The translations under genes and the position numbers were made by a program. A stretch of DNA of 61,191 bases from Niastella sp966211305 (GTDB lineage: Bacteria; Bacteroidota; Bacteroidia; Chitinophagales; Chitinophagaceae), in assembly GCA_966211305.1 (NCBI GenBank), contig CBIHPC010000017.1, positions 1 to 61,191 of the forward strand. Reading direction: 5' to 3'. Shown in pieces: positions 16,778 through 25,144 of the stretch. Every line of letters starts with the position of its first letter. Position 1 is the first letter of the stretch. The notes under the pieces were generated by a model. The model worked only from the letters and a program-made list of their open reading frames with translations, made no database searches and was not told the origin of the DNA.

Positions 16778-16939
16778 TGGTTAGTGGCGAGTGGCCAGTA
16801 GGGCTTTTATTCAAGACCTCTAAATAATAGCCAGCTTCATTTGTTCAGAAATACAGCCTGCTGTTTTTCTTCCTGCTCGCCACTGGTCACTTCCCACTAA
16901 CTTTTAGTATTGTTTCTTCCCACTCGCCACTTCCCGCTA
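16775..16939. repeat. two-armed heptad array between convergent genes (word TAGTGGC)
   Basis: Left arm: four contiguous 7-nt words at 16775-16802 (TAGTGGT, TAGTGGC and variants). Right arm: reverse-complement words in two blocks, 16872-16899 and 16919-16939. The TAG stop of the antiporter is 16775-16777 and the TAG stop of the KTSC gene is 16939-16937, so both stops are the first triplet of the outermost word. Both genes end with the same six bases, GGCTAG. Confidence 0.75.
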
Positions 16940-17140
16940 GCCTTTAGTCACCTCTTTAAAAGGAAAATGCCCTTTTATGAACCTGTTCAGGTAAGAACCC
17001 TTGGACGCAGCCTTTCGCATGGCCTCATATATCTTTGCCGGCACCTGCAGGTAATCATATTTTTTACCCGAGGTAAAAGTGATCCGCAGGGTGGCTGAAT
17101 CAGGGTAATAATCCATATGTGCTACCACGGTGGATGGCAT
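16937..17140 (-). CDS. KTSC-domain protein
   Basis: The protein is 67 residues from the ATG at 17140 (MPSTVVAHMDYYPDSATL). The longer open frame upstream is the antisense of ligD. The KTSC pattern is clear: STLRITFTSGKKYDYLQVPAKIYEAMRKAASKGSYLNRFIKGHFPF, where the conserved Tyr-x-Tyr and the KGSYxNxxIkgxyp end are seen. KTSC domains are small, mostly uncharacterised, and often appear beside or fused to nucleic-acid proteins such as LysRS. It is divergent from ligD with 58 bp between starts, so the two may share a control region. Confidence 0.88.
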   Translation of the reverse strand: MPSTVVAHMDYYPDSATLRITFTSGKKYDYLQVPAKIYEAMRKAASKGSYLNRFIKGHFPFKEVTKG

Positions 17141-17198
17141 TTGGAATGCCGCTAAAAAACTATGCCCGGCCATGGCACAAAAATTTAGCGTTTGATGT

Positions 17199-19262
17199 AT
17201 GGCCGCCATTTCCCATAGAAAAAAGCGCGCTGCTTCGGCGGCCCGAACACGGAAAACAACTGACCGTGCCGTCAGTACGAAAAAAGCAGGCGAACGGGCC
17301 AAATTGCCGCTGACGGTTCCGCCCATGCTGGCCACCCTGGTTGACAAACCTTTTGATTCGGGGAACTGGCTTTTTGAAGTGAAATGGGATGGGTACCGCG
17401 CCATAGCCATCTGTAACAAAAACAAGGTGTCGCTTATTTCGCGCAACAATAAATCATTCAACGAAAAATTCTACCCCATAACCGCTGCGCTGCAACAACT
17501 GGGTCTCCACGCTGTGCTCGATGGCGAAATTATTATTTCCAATAAAGAAGGCGTATCGAGCTTTGGCGATCTGCAGAACTGGCGCAGCGAGGCCGACGGT
17601 GACCTATTGTATTACGTATTCGATCTGTTGTGGTACAACGGCCGCCAGTTATACAATGTGCCCCTGCAGCAACGAAGGGAGTTACTGAAAGAAATACTTC
17701 CACAAAATGCATCCATTCAGCTTAGCCAGTCTTTCAACGCCCCCGGTACTTCGTTTTATGAAGTGGCAAAACAAATGAACCTCGAAGGCATTATTGCCAA
17801 AAAAGCCGATAGCCTGTATACGCCGGGCGTTCGTACCAAAGATTGGTTGAAAATAAAGATCGCCAAACGGCAGGAAGTGGTCATTGGCGGTTTCACGCTT
17901 AATGAAGGCTCGGGGAAACTGTTCAGTTCCCTGCTGGTAGGCGTATACGAAAATGGAGAATTGCATTATACAGGAAAGATAGGCACCGGTTTTACCGATA
18001 AAGTGCAACGCGACATGATGCAGCAGTTTAAAAAGCTGGTGCAAAAGAACTGCCCGTTCGATGCAGAACCTGATTACAATAAACCATCGCGGTTCAGACC
18101 GAATCCGCCGAAAGCGGTTGCCACCTGGTTAAAGCCCGAACTGGTATGCGAGGTGTCATTTGCCGAGATCACCAGCGACGGCGTTATGCGCCATCCATCA
18201 TTCGAGGGCATGCGTATTGACAAAAAAGCAAAGGAGGTGAGAGCAGACAAAGCAAAACCTACCGCGAAAGTTGTAAAAGAATCCATTCTGCATAAAGAAA
18301 AAATAATCACCCGCCGCAAACCGGGCGAACGCAAAACGCTGCTGAACCCGGGCGAGAAGCAACAGGAACGGTCCATCAACGGGCATACCCTGAAATTCAG
18401 CAACCTCAACAAAATCTACTGGCCCAAAGAAAAGATCACCAAACGGGATATGCTGAATTATTATTACCAGGTAGCGCCGGTGATATTGCCGTACCTGAAG
18501 GACAGGCCGCAATCGCTGAACCGGTACCCGAATGGCATCGAAGGCGAAAGTTTTTACCAGAAAAATGTTATGGGTAAAATACCGGAATGGATCGATACCT
18601 TTCCCTACACAAGCGAAGGAATAAACAAAAGTTTCCTGGTACCAACCGGGGAAGCCGATGTGTTGTATATGGCATCGCTGGGTTGCATTGAAATGAATCC
18701 CTGGAGCAGCCGCATACAAAAACCCGATACCCCCGACTGGTGCGCCATCGATCTTGACCCCGATACCAATTCATTTGAACAGGTAATAAAAACCGCACAG
18801 GTAACGCATGAGGTACTGGAAAGCGCCGGTATTCCTTCTTTTTGCAAAACATCCGGCTCAACCGGCATACATATTTACATTCCGTTGGGTGCAAAATATT
18901 TGTATGAAGCTTCCCGCGAATTCGGCCGGCTGATTGCGACAATAGTTCATGAACAAATTCCTCGTTTCACCAGTATCGAACGCGCCACTGCCGACCGGAA
19001 AGGAAAAATTTATATCGACTTTCTGCAGAACCGCCCGCAGGCCACGCTGGCCGCCGCTTATTCCTTACGGCCCAAACCCGGGGCTACGGTATCGATGCCG
19101 TTACACTGGGACGAAGTAAAAAAAGGGTTGAAGATGAAGGACCATACCATTCACAATGCCGTTGCCCGTATCAGGGAACAGGGTGATATTTTTAAACCGG
19201 TGTTGGGGAAGGGGATCAACATGAAGAAAGCGATCGGGCAGCTACATTCTTTGTTTCGGTAA
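17199..19262 (+). CDS. ligD: DNA ligase D, ligase-polymerase type
   Basis: The protein is 687 residues. A basic N-terminal tail (about 35 residues) precedes an ATP-dependent ligase domain with the adenylation motif EVKWDGYR (Lys62), LDGEI, and GIIAKKADS plus DWLKIK. An OB-fold region follows to about residue 330. The C-terminal half, from about residue 395, is an archaeo-eukaryotic primase-like polymerase domain (KIYWPKEKITKRDMLNYY; DLDPD metal site; SGSTGIHIYIP; ATADRKGKIYIDFLQN). It acts in bacterial non-homologous end joining with Ku. The 3'-phosphoesterase domain seen in the Pseudomonas and Mycobacterium enzymes is absent. No Ku gene is in the window. Confidence 0.95.
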   Translation: MAAISHRKKRAASAARTRKTTDRAVSTKKAGERAKLPLTVPPMLATLVDKPFDSGNWLFEVKWDGYRAIAICNKNKVSLISRNNKSFNEKFYPITAALQQLGLHAVLDGEIIISNKEGVSSFGDLQNWRSEADGDLLYYVFDLLWYNGRQLYNVPLQQRRELLKEILPQNASIQLSQSFNAPGTSFYEVAKQMNLEGIIAKKADSLYTPGVRTKDWLKIKIAKRQEVVIGGFTLNEGSGKLFSSLLVGVYENGELHYTGKIGTGFTDKVQRDMMQQFKKLVQKNCPFDAEPDYNKPSRFRPNPPKAVATWLKPELVCEVSFAEITSDGVMRHPSFEGMRIDKKAKEVRADKAKPTAKVVKESILHKEKIITRRKPGERKTLLNPGEKQQERSINGHTLKFSNLNKIYWPKEKITKRDMLNYYYQVAPVILPYLKDRPQSLNRYPNGIEGESFYQKNVMGKIPEWIDTFPYTSEGINKSFLVPTGEADVLYMASLGCIEMNPWSSRIQKPDTPDWCAIDLDPDTNSFEQVIKTAQVTHEVLESAGIPSFCKTSGSTGIHIYIPLGAKYLYEASREFGRLIATIVHEQIPRFTSIERATADRKGKIYIDFLQNRPQATLAAAYSLRPKPGATVSMPLHWDEVKKGLKMKDHTIHNAVARIREQGDIFKPVLGKGINMKKAIGQLHSLFR

Positions 19263-19362
19263 AAAAGGCGGATACCCCATGATTTTACCCCGCCAACCCG
19301 TCAATACCTCAACTCATAAACACCTCATAACTGTCTCAATGACAGCACCATCCCCTCAATAC

Positions 19363-19424
19363 CAATAATTGAACCTATTTGGTCAATAAGTGAACCCCTG
19401 CCCCAACATGATAAAATAGCTTTG
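19363..19424 (+). promoter_or_regulatory. activator-type promoter of the SusC/SusD pair 1
   Basis: TAGCTTTG (19417-19424) matches the Bacteroidetes -7 element, but no TTG lies 18-20 nt upstream. Instead the direct repeat CAATAATTGAACC (19363-19375) and CAATAAGTGAACC (19384-19396) occurs with a 21-bp period, two helical turns, centred near -58 and -37. A hairpin GGAGAG/CTCTCC at 19506-19520 lies in the leader. The rest of 19263-19570 is a loose CTCATAA-like run without a gene. Confidence 0.5.
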
Positions 19425-19570
19425 AACAGGTAATTGCTAAAGCCATATGAAAGAATACTCTTTTCACAAGTAGTGTCTTTTCCACGCTTCATGCTTTCAC
19501 CTTTCGGAGAGATACTCTCCCAACCAAATCCCCGGCTTTTAATTCCTCATGTTTAAAACACAGCTTGCTT

Positions 19571-22500
19571 ATGAAGGCGATTTATGTTCTGTTATTCCTG
19601 ATCTGTAGCGCTGCTGTAGCTACGGCACAAACCAAAACAATTACCGGTACGGTCAAAGACGACAAAGGCGAACGGGTTCCGGGCGCAACCGTCACCGGCA
19701 AAGGCACCCAGTCGGGCACGTCCACCAATTCCGAAGGCGCCTTCAAAATCACATTACCGCAAACCGTCACCAGCCTTGTCATTACTCATAGCACCATGCA
19801 AACCCAGGAGGTGGCGCTGATCGAGGGGCAAACCAACGTTGACATTATTCTGAAAGCATCCACTACCAATTTGAACGAAGTGGTGGTGATCGGTTACGGA
19901 ACGGTAAAACGGAAAGACCTTACCGGCTCGGTAGGTTCCGTTTCGGGTAAACAACTGGCGGCAGTACCGGTGGCCAATGCGGCCCAGGCCCTGCAGGGAA
20001 AAATTCCCGGCGTAAGCGTTACCGCCCAGGACGGCCGTCCCGATGCTGCCATGTCGGTGCGCGTTCGCGGCGGCAGTTCCATCTCCAACAGCAACGAACC
20101 GCTGTACATTGTTGACGGATTCCCCGTTTCGAACATCAATGACATTCCCGCCTCACAGATCGAAAGCATCGACGTATTGAAAGATGCCTCTTCCGCCGCC
20201 ATTTATGGCGCCCGTGGCGCAAATGGCGTTGTTATCGTTACGACAAAAAGCGGCAAAAACGGCAAATTCACCATCAGCTACGACAACTACCTCCAATACA
20301 ACAAGGCCACCAAATATCTTGAAACAATGGGGGCCTATGATTATATCGCCTACAACTGGGCCTATGCCAAAAGCATCAGCAATGCCTACGCATCTGCCTG
20401 GGAACGCCTCTGGGGTATTGGCAGTTTCGCCGCTCAATACAATAATAACGAAGGCATTGACCATTATAAAAATGTAGGCGCCACCAATTATTCGAAAGAA
20501 GCGTACTCCAATTCTTTCTCCCATAACCATAACCTGAGCATCAGCAACGGCAACGACAAAACCAGGTACATGCTCACCCTGAGCTATCTCGATAACGAGG
20601 GCATGAAGATCAATAGCTGGTTCAAACGCGCCAATGCCCTGTTCAAGATAGATCAGAAAATTGCCAGCAACCTTACCTTCTCATTCGATGGCCGCTATGC
20701 AGATATTCAGAAGATGGGCAATGAAGGCACCACGAATGGCAAGGGTTCTATACTTTCTTCCTCCTACCAGTTCAGGCCCATTGCCACCAGTGATGTGCTG
20801 GGCGAGCTCGACGACAGAAAGAATACGCAGATAGGTTTGTACGACAGGCTGTTGCAGGACAGGTACAACCCGGTTGAGCTCATGAAAGACTACCTGCCGC
20901 TGTCAAAAGAAAGATCGCTGCGCGCCAATGCCGCTCTTTCATGGACCATCATAAAAGGTCTTACGGCCAGAACCGAGTTCGGTTACAACCGGTTCTTCAA
21001 CCGGGGCAAAACATGGTCGGGCGCCGTTTACAATAACTACCTCGATGCCGATGGCAATAAAACCTTTGGCGGCAACGCTTCGATTTCAAGTTCCGAAGGC
21101 TGGGGCTACCGCTGGGTGAATACATTAACGTACAACGTAACCGCACTGGGCGAAGCGCATAGCCTGAATGTAGTGGTTGGACAGGAAGTAATGAACAACC
21201 ACAACGAAGCATCAACCATGACGGGCAACAAATACCCGTCGGGTTTTGACGCCGACCAGGCATTCGCCATGATGGACCGCTATCTGCCAATGACCGGTTC
21301 CATCGTCAACTTCGGTATCAGCTCCAGCGTTTCGTTCCCCAATAAATACAATTCATATTTCGGTCGCGCCAACTATACGTTGCTCGACAAATACCTGTTT
21401 ACCTTCACCATGCGCGCCGATGGTTCTTCGCGTTTTGCGCCAACCAAACAATGGGCTTACTTCCCCGCTGCCGCATTCGCCTGGCGTACATCGGATGAAG
21501 AATTCATGAAAGACATTACCTGGCTGAATAACTTAAAACTGCGCGCTTCATTTGGTACGGTAGGTAATGACGGCATCAGTCCCAACGAATGGCGGCAGCA
21601 ATGGTCGTCGACCGGCCTCACGCGATGGAGCATAAACGAAATACAGCAGATCGGTTATACCACATCGGGCAACCTCGCCAACCCCAATCTTGTTTGGGAA
21701 ACGGCCACCACCCGTAACCTCGGGATCGATTTCGGTATTTTCCAGAACCGCTTATATGGTACCATCGACCTTTATAAAAATACTACCAACGATGTACTGC
21801 TGCTTTCTACCTTAAACCCCATATCGGGTTTTGGTACCGGCATTGAGAACGTGGGCAGCATCAGCAACCGGGGTATTGAATTATCTCTGGGCGGCGACAT
21901 CGTTAACGCTAAAGATTTCAAACTATCGGCCAGCATGAATATCAACTTCAACAGAAGTAAGATTGAACAACTGGCGCCCGGCGTTACCGGTTTATATAAA
22001 TCGCAATGGGGTTCAACCGTTACACAACCCAACACCGGTGATTATATCTTAAAAGTGGGAAGCCCCGTTGGGCAGGTACGCGGTTATGTGTACGACGGCT
22101 GGTATACAACCGATGATTTCACATATGCCAATGGCGTATATACGTTGAACAAAAGCGCCGACAACCCCGATATCGGCGCCGGTGTTATCGGTACCGTGTT
22201 TGGCACTACCACCAACAAACCCGGCGGGCAGGTTGCGCACCCCGGTGTGGTTAAATTCAAAGACCTCACCGGCGATGGTGTGGTTGATGAAAAAGACGTT
22301 ACCACTATCGGTGATATGACGCCCAAGCATACCGGCGGTTTCAATATCAACGCTTCTTATAAAAATTTCGACCTCGCACTTAACTGGAACTGGAGTTATG
22401 GCAACCAGATCTATAACGCCAACTACCTCGCAGCCTTTACCGGCAGCAAAGAAGATGGTTTGTACAGGAACCGGTTGAACTATTTGTCAACTTCATACAA

Positions 22501-22891
22501 ACTCTACGACATCCAGAACGGGCAACTGGTAAGGGTTACTGACCCGGCTGAACTGAAAGCCCTGAACGCTAATGCCACTACCTTCCTGCCCTTCCAGGAA
22601 AACCCCGTGGTTTCATCACTTGGTATTCAGGATGGTTCTTTCCTGCGTTTGAATACAGTTACCATTGGTTATACACTGCCGGGCAGCCTACTCAATAAAA
22701 TAAAACTCTCACGCATCCGTATCTACGGCGCTATTTACAACGCATTAACGCTTACCAGCTACCCTGGTCTTGATCCTGAGGTGAACACGAATACGTCGCA
22801 GGGTAATGCGGCGTACCCAACGCTCGGGCTCGACTGGGGCTCTTATCCGCGTGCCCGTTCGTTCACTGCCGGCGTAAATATTGAATTTTAA
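19571..22891 (+). CDS. SusC/RagA TonB-dependent outer-membrane receptor
   Basis: The protein is 1106 residues from the ATG at 19571. A 2-codon TTG extension is possible. It has a signal peptide (IYVLLFLICSAAVATAQ), a CarboxypepD-regulatory-like domain at about 23-100 (ITGTVKDDKGERVPGATV), the SusC box NEVVVIGYGTVKRKDLTGSV, a plug with VRVRGGSSISNSNEPLYIVDG and IYGARGANGVVIVTTKSG, and a 22-strand barrel ending in VNIEF. It imports oligosaccharides or peptides with a SusD lipoprotein, energised by TonB. It is upstream of susD by 21 bp. No glycoside hydrolase, sulfatase or regulator gene accompanies it, so the substrate is unknown. Confidence 0.95.
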   Translation: MKAIYVLLFLICSAAVATAQTKTITGTVKDDKGERVPGATVTGKGTQSGTSTNSEGAFKITLPQTVTSLVITHSTMQTQEVALIEGQTNVDIILKASTTNLNEVVVIGYGTVKRKDLTGSVGSVSGKQLAAVPVANAAQALQGKIPGVSVTAQDGRPDAAMSVRVRGGSSISNSNEPLYIVDGFPVSNINDIPASQIESIDVLKDASSAAIYGARGANGVVIVTTKSGKNGKFTISYDNYLQYNKATKYLETMGAYDYIAYNWAYAKSISNAYASAWERLWGIGSFAAQYNNNEGIDHYKNVGATNYSKEAYSNSFSHNHNLSISNGNDKTRYMLTLSYLDNEGMKINSWFKRANALFKIDQKIASNLTFSFDGRYADIQKMGNEGTTNGKGSILSSSYQFRPIATSDVLGELDDRKNTQIGLYDRLLQDRYNPVELMKDYLPLSKERSLRANAALSWTIIKGLTARTEFGYNRFFNRGKTWSGAVYNNYLDADGNKTFGGNASISSSEGWGYRWVNTLTYNVTALGEAHSLNVVVGQEVMNNHNEASTMTGNKYPSGFDADQAFAMMDRYLPMTGSIVNFGISSSVSFPNKYNSYFGRANYTLLDKYLFTFTMRADGSSRFAPTKQWAYFPAAAFAWRTSDEEFMKDITWLNNLKLRASFGTVGNDGISPNEWRQQWSSTGLTRWSINEIQQIGYTTSGNLANPNLVWETATTRNLGIDFGIFQNRLYGTIDLYKNTTNDVLLLSTLNPISGFGTGIENVGSISNRGIELSLGGDIVNAKDFKLSASMNINFNRSKIEQLAPGVTGLYKSQWGSTVTQPNTGDYILKVGSPVGQVRGYVYDGWYTTDDFTYANGVYTLNKSADNPDIGAGVIGTVFGTTTNKPGGQVAHPGVVKFKDLTGDGVVDEKDVTTIGDMTPKHTGGFNINASYKNFDLALNWNWSYGNQIYNANYLAAFTGSKEDGLYRNRLNYLSTSYKLYDIQNGQLVRVTDPAELKALNANATTFLPFQENPVVSSLGIQDGSFLRLNTVTIGYTLPGSLLNKIKLSRIRIYGAIYNALTLTSYPGLDPEVNTNTSQGNAAYPTLGLDWGSYPRARSFTAGVNIEF

Positions 22892-22912
22892 AAACCACCG
22901 AAACGACTTCAT

Positions 22913-24997
22913 ATGAAAAGGATAATATTAATAGTAAGTGGCTTGTTGTTAACTGGCATCATTGCCTGCAAAAAAAGTTTTCTTACCGCTGAATCGCGTT
23001 CGGCGGTAGATACCGAATTCGTTTTTTCATCAACCGGCGAAGCATTTGGCGCACTGGTAGGCTGTTACGATCTGTGGCGCACCAGCAACGGCGGCTTGTT
23101 CTATGATATCGACGCCGTTGGCTCCGATGCAGAAACACACCCAGAAGCGTATGATGCACAATTGCGGCACATACCGGAAGGACTATACGCTTCCGAGATC
23201 GCGCTCGATTATGCCAGTTCATTAGCCATGTGGGGCAATATGTATAAAATTGCCAACAGGGCCAACATGATCCTGGAAGCCATTGCGCAAAAAGAAGAAT
23301 ACAAAGCTGCCGTGGCGGAGAACAAACCCAACGACTGGACGCAGATGTATGGCGAAGCTGCCGTTTTCCGCGCCTTTGTTTATCATAACCTCATTCGCTA
23401 TTTCGGCGATGTTCCTTATACCCAACAGGTAATTACCTCAACCAAACAAACCGATACCGCGCAGCTTGTTTCACGCGATATCATTTACGATGGTGAACTG
23501 GCCAACCTGGCAAAAGTAGCGCCGCTGATGTATAAGTTAGGCGAGAACGGCATCAATGCAGAAAGGTTCTCCCAAACATTTGCGTATGGCCTTGCCGGTA
23601 AAATGGCCATGTATGCAGGCGGTTATGGTTTACGCCGCACCAATTTCGATTATAGCCCCGTTACCTTTACCCAACTGGGTTCAGAAAAATGGGAAGCAAA
23701 ATACGTTCGCCGTACCGATTATAAAAAGTATTATGAACTGGCAAAAACGTACTTAAAAGCTGCCATGGATAATGCCGGCAGTGCATACCTGATCACCACC
23801 GATACCCGCGGCGCCGGTTTCAACAACCCGTTCCAGATGAACTTCCAGTACAACATGAACCTGGTGGTTAGTCCGGAGTCATTATTCGAAGTAGGTGAAA
23901 CGCAGGCCCAGTTCAGCGAGCGGCCCTATGCATTCGGCCGCCCTTCAAACGGGGGAAGCGCCAACTCTTATCCTAACAAAGCTTACGGACAAAGCCGCAT
24001 GCATCCCTCGTTTTACTATGGCGATTACGATCCCAAAGACCTGCGTCGCGATGTAACCGTTGCCGTTACCGCCAACTCAGGTACCTGCTCTGAGGTACTG
24101 ATCGACTTTACACCCGGCTCACGCGATAAAGGCGGGTTGGCCAATAACAAATGGGACGAAAGCCGCATGCCTAACCCGTATACATTAAGCCAGCGCCAGG
24201 CCGGTGTTAACTGGACCATGATGCGGATGGCCGATGTTATTTTGTTGTTGTCAGAAGCGTATGCCGAACTGGGCGATGAGGGTGCAGCCAAAACCGAGTT
24301 AACTAAAGTAAGGGCACGCGCTTTTGCCAGTACCGACCAGGCCGGCAAGGTAACCGCTTATATAGGCGGCTTGTCGGGCGATGCGTTGAAAGAGGCCATC
24401 TTACAGGAACGCAAGCTCGAATTTGCCGGTGAGGGGTATCGCCGTGAAGACCTGATCAGGAATGGCAAGCTGCCCCAAAAGATAAAGGAATTAAGGGATG
24501 CACAAATAGCAATGGTGAATGACCTGAAGAACAATAATTATCATGTATTCGCCAATGGCAATGAAATACCCGGTTACATTTATACAAAGAGGGTGAATGT
24601 ATCTTCACTGGGAATGACCAAAATGCTCACTACTCAAAATACCGTAGCGGAAACAGATGCAACGTATCCCGTGCGCTTCCCCGGCTGGCGCGGCAACTCC
24701 GATGCATGGAGCCAGTTCAGCGCTTCATCGGGTAACCGCAACCTTGCGATACAGGGACTGTTTAAATTCATTGATTCAACAAGTGCAGAAGGGCTGGCGC
24801 TGAAAGCGGCCGGTTATAAAGTAACACCCTGGGGCAGTACTATTGTAGCCAATGCGCCCCAGTATACAAGCAATATATTTAAAGGTTACCCCGATGCATA
24901 TTATAGCGCAGGTGTTCCGCCCCGTTATTTGTTTCCGATACCAACGGAATCGATCACCAAATCGACGGTTGTTACGAATGGATACGGATTTAAATAA
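22913..24997 (+). CDS. SusD/RagB surface lipoprotein
   Basis: The protein is 694 residues. The lipoprotein signal IILIVSGLLLTGIIACKK places the lipidated Cys at about residue 19. The body is the alpha-helical TPR-like SusD fold with family sequences such as YGEAAVFRAFVYHNLIRYFGDVPY, MADVILLLSEAYAELGDEGAA, LQERKLEFAGEGYRREDLIRNGK and the terminal PRYLFPIPTESI. It captures ligand on the cell surface and hands it to SusC. It is longer than the average SusD (about 500-600 residues). It follows the SusC gene after 21 bp and is closed by a terminator. Confidence 0.95.
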   Translation: MKRIILIVSGLLLTGIIACKKSFLTAESRSAVDTEFVFSSTGEAFGALVGCYDLWRTSNGGLFYDIDAVGSDAETHPEAYDAQLRHIPEGLYASEIALDYASSLAMWGNMYKIANRANMILEAIAQKEEYKAAVAENKPNDWTQMYGEAAVFRAFVYHNLIRYFGDVPYTQQVITSTKQTDTAQLVSRDIIYDGELANLAKVAPLMYKLGENGINAERFSQTFAYGLAGKMAMYAGGYGLRRTNFDYSPVTFTQLGSEKWEAKYVRRTDYKKYYELAKTYLKAAMDNAGSAYLITTDTRGAGFNNPFQMNFQYNMNLVVSPESLFEVGETQAQFSERPYAFGRPSNGGSANSYPNKAYGQSRMHPSFYYGDYDPKDLRRDVTVAVTANSGTCSEVLIDFTPGSRDKGGLANNKWDESRMPNPYTLSQRQAGVNWTMMRMADVILLLSEAYAELGDEGAAKTELTKVRARAFASTDQAGKVTAYIGGLSGDALKEAILQERKLEFAGEGYRREDLIRNGKLPQKIKELRDAQIAMVNDLKNNNYHVFANGNEIPGYIYTKRVNVSSLGMTKMLTTQNTVAETDATYPVRFPGWRGNSDAWSQFSASSGNRNLAIQGLFKFIDSTSAEGLALKAAGYKVTPWGSTIVANAPQYTSNIFKGYPDAYYSAGVPPRYLFPIPTESITKSTVVTNGYGFK

Positions 24998-25029
24998 TTA
25001 GCTAATTTGATAATGGAATAATTTTAATT

Positions 25030-25063
25030 ACCCGTGCAATAATCATGCACGGGTATTTTTTTT
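25030..25063 (+). terminator. terminator after SusC/SusD pair 1
   Basis: Stem ACCCGTGCA (25030-25038) / TGCACGGGT (25046-25054) with a 7-nt loop, followed by ATTTTTTTTG. Confidence 0.95.
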
Positions 25064-25144
25064 GCTGGCATAATAGTTTGTGCTGATAACATCTCCGCCT
25101 GCGCTAAAGCTTTGGCGGACAAGCAAACAATAAATAAAATAGCT

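Noticed and set aside
17141..17461. N-terminal extension of the KTSC frame
   Set aside because: It is antisense to the start of ligD, and the KTSC domain begins precisely at the ATG at 17140.
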